Below are positions 18,991-30,208 of a DNA stretch of 64,000 nt, one piece after another. The stretch lies in assembly GCF_022581195.2 (NCBI RefSeq), contig NC_061458.1, positions 2,294,001-2,358,000 of the forward strand, in the 5' to 3' direction. The position numbers and the translations under genes are program-made. Every line of letters begins with the position of its first letter. Position 1 is the first letter of the stretch. The notes beneath the pieces are model-generated. The model saw nothing but the letters and a program-made list of their open reading frames with translations, made no database searches and had not been told where the DNA came from. The stretch is from Helicoverpa zea. Lineage: Eukaryota > Arthropoda > Insecta > Lepidoptera > Noctuidae.

Positions 18991-20787
18991 TTACAAAGAC
19001 TTATCTTTTAAAAATTCTGAGTAACTATAATAACATTTTTTTATCAATAGTTTTTTCAATTGTTTTTTAAATAAATTTACATTAAGATCCTTCAAGGAGC
19101 TTGGCAAACGATTAAATATTATAGGTGCTGTACAAAATACGCTGTTATGCATAAGCGTCGTGTTGGACCCCCTCACACGTAATTTGGTCTTATCTCTTCT
19201 ACTGCGATTATTCACATCGCTTAATTTTTCAAAAAGATGTGCGTTGGACTTAACAAATACTGCACATTCAAAAATGTACAATGACGGCAGTGAAAGAATT
19301 TTATTTTGTATAAAATATGGTTTGCAAGATTCAGTGCTTTCCAGACCAAACATTGCTCTGATACACCTTTTTTGGGATTTAAAGACTGATTCTTTGTTTG
19401 TGGAATTACCCCAAAAAATTATACCGTAACGCAAAAGTGAGCCAGCTAACCCGTGGTAAGCAGTAATTAGTGCATTTGTATTAAGGACGGGTGCTATTTT
19501 ATAAAGTGCGTAGACGGATTTATTAATTTTTTTATTAAGACCTTCAGTATGAGCCTTCCAATTTAGATTCTCGTCTATTATCAGGCCTAGATATTTAGAT
19601 GTACCGACTCTATTAATTGGTTTATTTTTATAATGAATATTTAGATCATCTGGTTTTTTGCGTTGATTAAATAGCATGATTTTAGTTTTTTCTATGTTTA
19701 TTTTAAGGTTATTACTGTCTAGCCATGTAACTATTGATTTTAGAGTATTATTTATATCACATTCGTAGTTGAGCTTATTAGTACAGTGGATGGTAACTGT
19801 GCTGTCATCAGCAAATAATGACATATGATGACTTGTAATGTGTGGTAGATCATTAATATAGATTATAAATAGTAGGGGACCAAGTACACTTCCTTGTGGA
19901 ACCCCATATAAAACTGTTCGATAATGTGAATTATATGTTATTTCTTTCTTAGTTTTAGGATCAACTCTAGAAATTGTTGTGTATTGTTTTCTATTTGTTA
20001 AATATGATTTAATTAGATTTAGTATATTGCCTCTTATTCCATAGGCGTTTAATTTGTCAAGCAGAATAGCGTGATCTACGTAATCAAATGCCTGGGTCAT
20101 GTCACAATATATGGATGATACGGGTATTTTTTTATCCACACTTTGCATCACGTCATTTAGAAAATCATACAGCGCCATATTTATTGTTCTGTTCTTTCGA
20201 AATCCATTCTGATGTTTATTTATTATGTTAAATTTATCTAAATATTTACACATTTCTCCATATATATATTTTTCTATAATTTTTGAGATTACCGGTACTA
20301 ATGCTATAGGTCTGTACGAATCCATTAAGATTTTATTGCCTCTTTTATATAACGGTTTCACAACAGCAATTTTTAAGTCTTGAGGAAATACACCTTCACT
20401 TATGCATAGGTTTATAATGTAACTTAGATGTTCGCTGACGTTTTCACTGACAAATTTTAAAACTTTTGTGGATATTTCATCATAGCCAACACAAGCGGTA
20501 TTTTTAAGAGATTGTATTATTCTGTGTACATCTATATGAGTGCTAGGAGCCATGAACATGGAGTTGTTGTAAGTGGAAATGTTTGTCAAAGTCTGTTTAC
20601 CCGCTTGAAGAATTGGTTTAATTTTTTCAATAAAGAAATTATTGAAAGCTCTTGCTATAGCACGAGGATCAGATTCTACTTTATCCTTTATGTTAAGAGC
20701 TGTGGCTATACTTTTAGGTCCATTCAGCTTATGTCTATTTATTATATCCCAAGTTGCTTTGGATTTGTATTGTATTATGTATAACAA
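18991..20787 (-). CDS. LINE C reverse transcriptase (truncated ORF2)
   Basis: 598 codons, open throughout, ending at 18991. The start is a truncation point, not a real initiation site: the first codon is TTG, and the protein begins in the linker before the RT (SKATWDIINRHKLNG). The endonuclease is absent. RT landmarks are VVKPLYKRGNKILMDSYRPI (142-161), NGFRKNRT (194-201), IYCDMTQAFDYVDH (226-239, first catalytic Asp), GVPQGSVLGPLLF (295-307) and SLFADDST (323-330, catalytic Asp pair). The thumb and C-terminal part include TKIMLFNQRKKPDD, SKYLGLIID and a final FNRLPSSLKD with FKKQLKKLLI. This is a jockey/CR1-type enzyme. The lack of stop codons suggests a young copy. It could not move itself without its endonuclease and 5' end. 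Confidence 0.88.
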   Translation of the reverse strand: MLYIIQYKSKATWDIINRHKLNGPKSIATALNIKDKVESDPRAIARAFNNFFIEKIKPILQAGKQTLTNISTYNNSMFMAPSTHIDVHRIIQSLKNTACVGYDEISTKVLKFVSENVSEHLSYIINLCISEGVFPQDLKIAVVKPLYKRGNKILMDSYRPIALVPVISKIIEKYIYGEMCKYLDKFNIINKHQNGFRKNRTINMALYDFLNDVMQSVDKKIPVSSIYCDMTQAFDYVDHAILLDKLNAYGIRGNILNLIKSYLTNRKQYTTISRVDPKTKKEITYNSHYRTVLYGVPQGSVLGPLLFIIYINDLPHITSHHMSLFADDSTVTIHCTNKLNYECDINNTLKSIVTWLDSNNLKINIEKTKIMLFNQRKKPDDLNIHYKNKPINRVGTSKYLGLIIDENLNWKAHTEGLNKKINKSVYALYKIAPVLNTNALITAYHGLAGSLLRYGIIFWGNSTNKESVFKSQKRCIRAMFGLESTESCKPYFIQNKILSLPSLYIFECAVFVKSNAHLFEKLSDVNNRSRRDKTKLRVRGSNTTLMHNSVFCTAPIIFNRLPSSLKDLNVNLFKKQLKKLLIKKCYYSYSEFLKDKSL

Positions 20788-20965
20788 AGAGTATTTTTGT
20801 GTTATTTATTTGTAACCTAAAGGTTCCGAAACTACTGAAGCGATTTTAAACATTATTTCACTGTTAGAAAGCTATGCTCTACCTGAGTAATATAGACTAT
20901 ATTTTATCGCGGTACGGGAAAGTAGTTCCCTAGTGACGCGAATGAAACCGGGGGAAAATGGCTAG

Positions 20966-22487
20966 TCACATAATAAATGTGAAAGAGTTATTTATTACGC
21001 TTCCACGCTAAAACGGCTGGAGCGATTGGGATAAAATTTGGCACAAAGGTAAATGTAGAATCTACAGTGTAGATGAAGGCAGGCTTTTACTGGTTAGATT
21101 TTTTATGTGGATACATGGCTAAATTCTCTCGGCAGGAAGACTAAGTTGCGGACAAAATTTTGTATGTTACATAAATTATTATATAGGTATAGTTTAAGTT
21201 TTGAACATTAAGTCTGCTAACAGATCTAGATAAAAGTTTATACCTTGTCTTAAGAAAACAATAGTGTTGGGTTGCTTCTTATTCATAAACTTTAATGCAG
21301 GAAATAATGGTCAAACAAAAAAGATTACTCAAGTTTCTTCAGCGTCTCAGTTTCACAACATTTGTGTTTTGTTTCATGATATTTTAAATAACCATTTACA
21401 GAGTATGGAATAATAATTATGAGCTCCAAACAAGGGTCCATAATTGTTTCTATTTATTTTTAACCACAAGCCTTGTATACATTATAGCAATATTTACGGG
21501 GAGTTGCACCATTTAGCTATATCGATAACCAAGCAATTTTCAGCTGTCAAGTATACGGCTGGTTATGATTAGTTATCGTTATAGTTGACTGGTGCTACTG
21601 ACTCTTAGGTACTTAGCGTTAATATCTTTATTCCATCCGTAGATATATTTAATTGCACTTAGTATAATTAAGTAAGTACTGCATAAAATTAAGAAGCACT
21701 CGTAAAGTTAAACAAAAACCCATCACGAATTCCCTTCAAAGCATCTCTGTAGCTTCCATTGCCGATTTGTGTCCGAGCTCCTAATTTGAAACAAGGAAGC
21801 ACCATTAAGGCATACCTTTTCATATCGTGTAAACCACTTGCAAATTTATTCAGGACACTCATTCCATCAAATAATATGACGGTAACATTTACATCTGTAA
21901 ACGCATATTTCATCAACCTTATCCCATTGTGTTAGAGTTGAAATTTATCTGTTTGTGTTTGTAAAATATTTCAATTTAAGTATTATTCTAGCAATTTGCA
22001 TTGCAGTGGGTGTTATTGTGAAACTGAGTAGGTGCCCTGTCTCGTGGATTTAGAATAATCAAGTAGTCTGCTTACGTACAGATGCAATGCGAAGATAAAC
22101 ATTTCTGTTCGGCTTAGGGGATATTTTATGTTCTGAACACGGAATTTCTGTTCGTAAAGTTCTAATTTTAATAGGGTAGCCTCAGAGCAAACTAAGTGTG
22201 AGGTATTTAGTGAGTAATAATTGTGAGTGTGGTCATCGCTGCTTTTTATATTTATTTTTTTATGACATGGTATAATATGTTACCATTGGTTATAGACAGC
22301 TCTAGCACGCTTTGGTGGGAATGTATGTCGATACGTTAACTGTGCGTTAACCCAGCCAGCCATATACTGAGCTCGTTCATCGTATCTTAACCTCTACAAG
22401 TCCACAGATTATAATACTTACAGAATTGTTTATAATTTTGAAAGATCAAATAATAAAGTTTTGATTAAGTAGTTATTTATTTACTTA
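20966..22487. other. Anonymous DNA with Helitron-like debris and one MITE
   Basis: About 20985-21080 (AAAACGGCTGGAGCGATTGG..AAATTTGGCACA) resembles the Helitron-head phrase but is decayed. A MITE lies at 21501-21597. The minus frame 21689-21916 shows no domain. Confidence 0.5.
21501..21597. mobile_element. Short MITE with GTTGCACCA ends
   Basis: GAGTTGCACCATTTAGCTAT and ATCGATAACC face GTTATCGTTATAGTTGACTG and GTGC in imperfect inverted orientation. I recognise this as a common moth MITE pattern. Confidence 0.55.
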
Positions 22488-23100
22488 CTAGCTGTTGCCC
22501 GCAACTTCGTCTGCGTGGGCAATATAGAATAGTCAAAATACTACTTATCCCGTAGGTGCATTCTTTCACGTGACAGTATAATTAGGATTAGCACTTAGCA
22601 GTCGCATAGATTCATTGATCAAGGTTGTGTTGTGGATGTGACCATTTATCTAAACAAAAGAAGTAAAGTTTGTGACGTTGTGAATATCTCTGGATCCAGT
22701 CAGCCAATTTGGAAAATTATTACGTATGGTGCGTAAGTAATTTTAACAGGAAACAGTTATAATCTATGTCTATATGCTTTGAATCTGACAGAGCTGTCAT
22801 TTGTACATTTTCTGCAGCTGCTGCGACTAATCAGAAGCCAGAAAGTCTGTTAGTCTTACCATGGATATCGGCTTGTGTAGTTGACTGGATTGAAGATAGG
22901 TAGATAGGTAGTCGCTCCAAGCAAAATATTGGTACTCAAACAGATTCGGTGACTGGAAGCCAACACCAACATAGTTGGGGAATAGCTGGATGGATGATAA
23001 AATGAGTCATCATCATCAGCAGGCGCATAGTTTCACTACTGGGGAGAAACACTTGTATGACGGGGATTTTCTGTGCACTTACTCACTATGGTAAGGCTGA

Positions 23101-23430
23101 CCCCACATAAGGCGTGCGCGATCCTCGGGCGTGTGAGTAGCGCGGGCGTCGCGAGCACGCTGCATGAACGTCGCGTTTTGCTGCCCTGCGGCATGTGTGA
23201 AGAGTGCAAGCGACGCGCTCGCGGCGAGCACGCGGCTCTCGAGTTGCGTTCTTACCCCTTCGCCCGCTATCCCCGCCGCCCGCTAAACGCCTTAGCAGTT
23301 AAACGTCAAGGAGAGCGGCGCGTGCGTGGTGCAGGGCAGCAAAACGCGACGCTCACGCAGCGCGCTCGCGACGCACGCGCGACGCCCGCGCTACTCACAC
23401 GCCCGAGGATCGCGCACGCCTAATGTGGGG
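23101..23430. mobile_element. GC-rich palindromic MITE inside H0
   Basis: The left end CCCCACATAAGGCGTGCGCG is matched by the reverse complement of the right end with one mismatch over the first 53 bp, and similarity continues another ~40 bp with gaps. The intact H1/H2 sequence runs continuously across this point (TATGTTAAGTTGGGATTCC), showing that it is an insertion. It is very CpG-rich in an AT-rich setting. The open frame 23073-23423 is a by-product of GC content. Confidence 0.82.
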
Positions 23431-25154
23431 GAGGCCTAAGCCGGGACTCCACCGAAATGTTTGCATTAGTTCACGAATAGGCAAAATGTACGTATCTGTG
23501 AGAGTCCACTTTATGTGTTCGTACTTGAAACCTGCAGTTTTGCCAAGATTTTCATAATGTACGCTTGCAATTTCTCATTTCTTGGTGGAGCCAGCAAATC
23601 GAAAGAAACATAAGTGTTGTATACTGTGCGTCACTACCGCACACCGGGAAAATTTCGCTCTTGCGGAGGACGTTTATATACCATATTTTGTGTCACACAG
23701 GACGACAGTAAGTATCCACCGAAACACTTTCAAAGATCTGATGAACGAACAAATCAGAGCGATCATATGCTTTGGCTCCTACTGTTATTGTGGTTTCTGA
23801 AAATTTATTCACCTCATTCAACGATGAATGTAATTCTGATGGTACTATTAAGAACACTTGCTTAACGCAGAAGCTGACGTTGGCAGGTCGACTCTTTTGA
23901 CTTCTCGAATAGGATACCATTGGTTTTTGTGCAATGCACACCTGCAATGCATGCTGGATTAGGATAGGATACAGGTGGATAGGATATGCAACAGAAAACA
24001 ATTCTGTCTTTGTGATTGAATGACATCAAACGTAGTTTTATATAAAAGGTGTTTTTTTTTAGACTTGGCTCGGCTTACTGAGACTGTTCGTAATCGTGAC
24101 CAGTGTATTTGCGATCAGAAGTTGAAAGTAAGCATGTCTCTGGTATGCGACGCGCAATTTGTACGTTTTCAGACGCATAAAGCATTTTACGTGTGTATGG
24201 TATTAAATCGAGAAAGCTCCCATTTCTTATCTAGACTTTGTATCTGGGCTTGTTCTTAAAGCTACAGAATCCTACATTACCTACCTACCTCACGCTTAGC
24301 AGCGCTTGCGAGAGACAGATCCTCATTTCTTCTAGGATTAAGTTTACATATTCTGCATCAGAAAAAATAATTAAGGTCTACTTAATACTACTCACTCAAA
24401 GTAATTTGTTTTAAGGCCACCACATTAGTGGAAGATAAGCTAAACTATGTTTATGAAAAAATCCTGATATGAACTCCATCTGTAACTTTAAATGATAATT
24501 AATTGTTATACTAAAGTCATCATTTTTGACATAATGTTCAAAAAATAATTTAGATGGCACCGTTTTAAATTTGGCTGAGAACTATTAATTTTCCTTTCAT
24601 CAAGGTAATAATTATAATTGGATTTTGATGTGGCATGGCAAACTCACAAACACTATTGAAATGTCTATCGAAAAATTACACTACGTGTTAAAATATGGTG
24701 AATTACGGTAAATACACAACTCCATCTGTTGAAATAATAATCCTCTATAAAGAATGTATGGTAATTTATTGTCATTTACTACCTCGCTCCTTTGTCAAAT
24801 TTTATGTATTTTATTTAACACAGATTACCACAGATGGAGCTACTTTAACCTTGGCTAGACAAAATTTTCATATTTTTTTTTCTTCCGAAGTTACTTATGA
24901 AGGTGTGATTTTCTGTGTAAAGGTTAATAATAAGCCGATCAACTAATATAAGTACAACATTCAAATGTACAGTTTTGACAAACAGATTGCGTGTCGTAAT
25001 ATTTTACATCTTGAATTCACAAAATTAATCATATCTTTTGATAGAGTGAATCGATTTCGATGAAACAAAAACTAAATAATACCCCAAGTTACGTAGAATT
25101 TTTGTATATAAGCATTGTCTGCATTGAATTCGTAGATTTTACGTGAATCCCGAA

Positions 25155-25225
25155 CAAACAAACAGATAAACAGACAAACAGACAAACAGACAAACAGACA
25201 AACAGACATACAGACAAACAGACAA
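25155..25225. repeat. CAGACAAA microsatellite
   Basis: About eight 8-bp units in the head of H0. Confidence 0.85.
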
Positions 25226-25334
25226 AAATGATGGAAATGGGTTCTGTTAGTTATCCTTTAACATGCTGGCTATTTTTTTTGTCAATTTCTTCAATGTAAA
25301 AATTACTTTTCTACAGATTTATTATATGTATAGA

Positions 25335-28300
25335 TTTAAAATACTTCATGCACAAATAGTACAATGGCGGACTTAACGCCTTAGTTAAGTTAGTTAGTTA
25401 GTTATTTACGAAATCAATAAGTAATGAACGACACAAAATGATTCAAAACCCCTTACAAGATACCTGTATACAAATCACCCTGAACAGGAACCACGTAACA
25501 TTATAACTTAGCTTGAAGCTAATTAGTACAGAGCGGCCATTTAAATTGTTTTTGTGAAATTAATTTCGCCGATGGAGTGGCTCTTGGAGTTCAGGTGGCT
25601 TTACTGATCTCTGATAAAGGTCCAGGAGTTACGTTGGAGATAACAGTTATGTAGCTTTGTTTGTAAATTAGGAACTTTATAATTGTAAAGGCACCAAGTT
25701 GCAATAACTTGGATTCCACAAGTTTATCCGGTCCGGTCGTAGTAAGATTTTTTCTCAAAATAGTATCACTTCATACCGCCACGTTACGTACAGCTTTTCG
25801 ACAACCTCGTATGAAATCTAGATAGATAATTTTGCCCACAAGACGGAAGTAAAAAAGTATTCTATATCGATAAATAGGCTATCTAGCACTAGAATATTTA
25901 TTTCAAATAAGTCCATTAGTTCTCGACATTAGCGCGATCAAACCAATTCTTCAGTTTTGTAATACCTAAGCATAGTTTTTTTTCACAATACCCCTCACCT
26001 TGTCTATATAGTTACAAATTGAACACCCTGGTCCAATTTGAAACACGAAACCTAACCTTTCCACCTTCAGACATAGTGATTATTTTGCATCGTCTCCCCT
26101 TGCCATTAGTATAAGAGGTAATTTTATCAAAATATTCAGACGCAGAGCTCCAAGCTTTGTAGAGCGAAATAAATTTAATGGGACAAAGAAAACTAATGAT
26201 AGTAAATAATTTGCCACTACTTTGGAGAAAGCTCTTGCTTTTAATTTGCAAGGGAAATAAATAACGTGTTGAATATTGTTCTTTTTTTTTGTTTTGTTTT
26301 TAAAATGTTTTATTAGATTGTCATAAAGAGTTTTTATTGTTGATAAGTTAATAATATATGAAGGGAAACTATTGTTTATGCTTTGTGTTACCTGCCTTTG
26401 TGAATAAGTTTGTACTTTTTATTGATTGTTAATTAAACTTCCATGCTTCTGTATTATTAAATAACTTTATAACGATTAGGTAAATAAAATTGTGCCTGGA
26501 TTATAGTATTTTTTATATAGCGAAGTCGGTGGAATTATGTGTGTTTATGTATTTAATTATGGCCAATATCGTCCTCATAAAATAAGAGTAAAAACTAGAG
26601 AAATATTTTTTCAATTATTCTCAACAACATGTCAAGTTGCCAACCATTTGCCGCCAAAATCCATTACCCGACCTTAGTTACAAGACTTGGCATATGACAG
26701 AAACTTACACGACGTAAATCTTTTATAGCATACATTGCAAAACAAAACATAAGGCTCACGTTCGCAAAACGAATCACATCTACCAACTCCAAATTCTCTG
26801 GAGACGAACTGAAATGAATAAAGGCTTCTTGGGACTTGGATCAATTAATTAACTGGAGACGCCATTGTTGTGTCTTCTTGTATGCTAAAGGTAGGGGAGA
26901 CCTTGGAGCCTCCTAATACAGGCATTGTTTAAATGGGGGCTCCAAACACATTAACATGCAATGTACTTCCTTATTGACACAATAAACTATTTTGTATTTT
27001 TTTGTATTGTACCTAGGAGAGTTGTGACAGGGGAGTGAATTTTTCGGAAACTACGATACTTTGATTATTTGATTTTGGTGGAGGTTTTAAAACTAGTAGG
27101 AATGGCACTAAATGAAATAATATGTGTCATAGCTGTTAAATAATTCTTCAACGAGATATGGCCCCGAAGTAAAAACTGTCATAACTCTCCTAAGTCACCC
27201 TTACGAGATTGCCGATCATACGTCGTATAGTCATCATAATTATGTGAATGCGTCAAGTTCGTGCGTCAAGTTCGTTCTCGTGTTAGACAATTTTTTCTGT
27301 GCATGCTGATAAATGTGATCGAAAATGCACGACTTGTTGCGTTGCCCTGCGGATCGCTCCCTGCACGTAAGTTGACAGATTTTTCGCATAGAGCTTTCTG
27401 GCATGTCCATTTGATTTAATGCTCTAAGCGTCGGACACCTCTTGGCGTCGAAAAAGACGTGGCGGGTGGCGCCCTCTCTTGGGAACCGTGGCAATTTCAC
27501 GGTGAACTGCCGCCGCGTTTTATAACGTAAGACGTATATTTTTTACTTGATGCCTCGACTTTAATAGGTAGGTCCTGGAAGTTCTATTAATGTCGCGCTG
27601 TCAAGTGATTTGTTTTAGATTTAAATAGGTAAGTGGATGCGGGTTTTGCGAGAATGTTTTACAAAGAAATATCGTTGGATTTACTTACCTACTTAAGGTA
27701 AAATCCTGTGCTATCGGAGTTTAACTTTAAAAATAGCTTTACATAATTTAAAGAATGAATTAATTTAGGTGCTTGACATCAGTACATTTCCCATATCATT
27801 ATTCATCAAACGTCCTACAGCTTTGAAAGTAATTAAGTGTTTCAAGTACAGTAGACCGCACATCAGTGGTAGCTGTCATGCACCTTAACTCAATAGTAAT
27901 AAGAACGACTTTCCTATAAAACTGTTACCAATGACCTGAAGTTGACTGTACAATAAACTCTGAAGGACCGCAGAAAACAACAAAAATAAATCCTAACGCG
28001 TTTCCTATTCTATTGGCAACACTCGTACCTCGCTCTCGAAACCACCATTTTTATTTCTATTCGCTTCCTTTCACTTGTTTTTGTGAAGTAATCCATCTTC
28101 ATTACGGGTTCCATTCCGTCAGTCGTTGAAGTCTGCCCTCCAGCGTCCAATTGCTGACTAATTGAATTGTTGTCGAAAGAATCCCAAGGAGTTTTGTTGT
28201 TGTGATCTTAGCCCATAAGGTCTGAAGAGCTTTTTCATGAGGATATGCCTCGGTGTCAAGATTTAGAACATAAAGGGAATGATGTAATTAGTGATTTATT

Positions 28301-29002
28301 GTTTGCAAGAGGTTTTGTTAGTAACTTTGTTACGGTTGGGAAATATTGTGTCAAAGATGACAGAGAGAAACCACTTAAGGACTTCAATTTCCAGTGTTCA
28401 TTGTTAAAAAGAATTTTAAAAGTAGCCTTACAAGAGGAGCTTTATTCGCCATAAATGCAATTAGAACTGCCACATAAAATCAAGATAGAAAAAAAACTTT
28501 GTGAAATTGATTCCAATTTTCCGATATTCCTTTGAGTCTGGTCCATTCATCGTGGAGGCTCAATGTCGATCACCGACAGGCTTTTTATCGCCGTTATCTG
28601 TTTCAAACTGCCAATACGGGCTGTTTGTGAGGTTAGATAATGCCACAGTCATATGATCTTTTGAATTTTTCATTTATGCGGTAAATTCAGTCGCTTTTTG
28701 TTCACTTCGCTCGTGTATCTAATGATTTTGTTATTTCGTTCCATTACCGATGTGTGGGAGATTGGCGCTTTTGTTAGCGTTTTTGTTCAGTTTGATATGT
28801 CATTTGGATATAAAGAATGGTTTTTACATATTTACTTATCGTATTTTTGTTTAAATAAACTTTGTTTATTTTTTTCTAAATTATTGCCAATCATCTTACA
28901 TTATCGACTTAGAGACATATTTATAGTGTAGTCATATTATATTTTGGAATCTGTCTTAAACGATCAACTTTTATCTTCATACCCTAAGTGCTTTATTTCC
29001 TA
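25335..29002. other. Anonymous DNA
   Basis: No supported gene or element. A block at about 26845-26905 (ACTGGAGACGCCATTGT) recurs in degenerate form inside S1 and S2. The minus frame 27240-27500 and plus frames at 28245 and 28698 lack recognisable domains or splice context. It could be intergenic or intronic. Confidence 0.45.
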
Positions 29003-29193
29003 CTAGCTTCTGCCAGCGGCCTCGCCCGCGTGGTGTGTTGATAAAAAGTAGCCTATGTGTTAATCCAGGGCATCACCTATCTACATACCAAATTTCAATC
29101 AAATCGGTCCAGCCGTTTTTGCGTGATTGAAAAACAAACATACATCCATACATTCTCACAAACTTTCACATTTATAATATAAGTAGGATAGGA
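29003..29193 (-). mobile_element. Complete short Helitron-like element
   Basis: The minus strand starts A|TCCTATCCTACTTATATTAT and ends GCAGAAGCTAG|T. The body has ACGCAAAAACGGCTGGACCG and AAATTTGGTATGTAGATAGG, the same head module as H1-H3. 191 bp, no coding capacity. Confidence 0.7.
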
Positions 29194-29196
29194 TAT

Positions 29197-29571
29197 ATCG
29201 ACGATAGATCGACTGCCTCGTTGGTCTAGTGGTCGCAAGCGCGGCTGCTATGCCAGAGGTCTCGGGTTCGATTCCCGGGTCGGGCCGAAATCGCTTTGTG
29301 GGTTTTCTTAAACTTTCACAAAGCAGCCCGTAGTCTGGAAGTTGGTGATTGATTCACCCGTGCATCGGAGAGCACGTAAATGTTGGTCTTGCGCCTGATC
29401 TCTCTCCGGTCGTGTCGGATTGCCGTCCCATCGGGTTATGAGAGTAAAGGAATAGGGAGTGCACCTGTGTCTGCGCAAATGCTCGTGCACTATAATATGT
29501 CCTGCGCAGCTGGCTGATCTCCTTAGATGAGAACAGCCGCCGTGGCCGAAATCGGCCGTGGACGCCATTAT
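29197..29571 (+). mobile_element. tRNA-derived SINE with 13-bp target duplication
   Basis: TAGGATAGGATAT lies at 29184-29196 and 29572-29584. The tRNA-like head has A box TGGTCTAGTGG and B box GGTTCGATTCC. The body matches the copy at 10341-10656, and the 3' end is GACGCCATTATTA. The reading frame on the opposite strand is incidental. Confidence 0.88.
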
Positions 29572-29899
29572 TAGGATAGGATATAAGTAGGATGTACGGT
29601 ACCTATGTACCGTTCATCCTACATCCTACATCCTACATCCTACATATATTATAAACGTGAATGTTTGTGAGAATGTATGGATGTATGTTTGTTATTAATT
29701 CACGCAAAAACGGCTGGACCGATTTGGTTGAAATTTGGTATGTAGATAGGTTATACTCTGGATTAACACATAGGCTACTTTTTATCCCGGTCAACAGGGA
29801 TAAACCGTATTTTATTAATATTTTGTTAAATTAGTATAGACCGCCTCTTTTGAGTTTTGCTGTTTCTTTTTCTGAATCCTGTATTTTTTTTGTTTTTAG

Positions 29900-30208
29900 G
29901 GTTCCGTACCCAAAGGATAAAACGGGACTCTATTGTTTTCGCTCCTCTGTCTGTCCGTCCGTCCGTCCGTCCGTCTGTCCGTCCGTCTGTCACCAGGCTG
30001 CATCTAAGGAACCGTGATAGTTAGAGAGCTAAAATTTTCACAGATGATGTATTTTTATTGCCGCTATAACAACAAATACTGAAAACTAGAATGTAATAAA
30101 TATTTTGGGGGGCTCCGATACAATAAACGTGATTTTTTTGTCAGATTTATAAATAATGGTACGGAACCCTTCGTGCGCGAGTGTGACTCGCACTTGGCCG
30201 GTTTTTTT
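29900..30208 (+). repeat. Lepidopteran GTTCCGTACCC...CTTGGCCGG repeat (copy in H1)
   Basis: It begins GTTCCGTACCCAAAGGATAA, has a GTCCGTCC/GTCTGTC microsatellite, then CACCAGGCTGCATCTAAGGA, and ends CGAGTGTGACTCGCACTTGG and CCGG. I recognise it from many moth and butterfly genomes; the family name is uncertain. Equivalent copies are at about 42091-42394 in H2 and 54282-54585 in H3. Confidence 0.75.

Larger units (their letters stand above)
17274..20787 (-). mobile_element. LINE C, 5'-truncated jockey/CR1-like LINE
   Basis: Minus-strand order: truncated ORF (20787-18991), 3' UTR (18990-18976 and 17524-17298), and a TTC-repeat tail (GAAGAAG on the plus strand, 17275-17298) after TGCAAATAAA. 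The 3' UTR is interrupted by the long-TIR element 17525-18975. Confidence 0.8.
17257..20965 (+). mobile_element. Short Helitron-like element split by LINE C
   Basis: The head TCAATACTAATAT at about 17261-17273 and the body and tail at about 20790-20965 together match the short complete element at 63539-63724. They share ACTACTG..CGATTTTAAA, then TCGCGGTACGGG, and end GGCTAG|T. LINE C separates the two parts. Confidence 0.6.
22488..25334 (-). mobile_element. H0, old Helitron-like element
   Basis: On the minus strand it starts A|TCTATACATATAATA and ends GCGGGCAACAGCTAG|T, which are Helitron-type termini with a TTGCCC/GGGCAA hairpin just before the end. Backbone blocks match H1-H3 in reverse (22620-23090 with 32610-33010; 23440-23620 with 32430-32595; 24020-24500 with 31020-31510; 24780-24850 with 30910-30980), roughly 75-85 percent by eye. 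Its head differs from that of H1-H3, its central payload (about 23620-24015) is unrelated to theirs, and it has acquired a GC-rich MITE (23101-23430). Confidence 0.78.

Noticed and set aside
18991..20787. LINE C frame as a domesticated host reverse transcriptase
   Set aside because: It has a LINE 3' UTR and tail, a truncation point instead of a start codon, and sits inside a Helitron; there is no sign of a host promoter or exons.
21689..21916. 75-codon minus-strand frame as a possible host exon
   Set aside because: No recognisable domain, and no splice or transcript evidence is visible; the length is expected by chance.
23073..23423. 116-codon arginine/alanine-rich frame
   Set aside because: It coincides with the palindromic GC-rich MITE; the residue bias reflects CpG-rich DNA.
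27240..27500. 86-codon minus-strand frame with Cys and His
   Set aside because: The spacing does not fit a zinc-finger family, and no neighbours support a gene.
29211..29290. tRNA gene-like sequence with A and B boxes
   Set aside because: It is the head of a SINE with target duplications and a long body; the same applies to the copy at 10580-10656.
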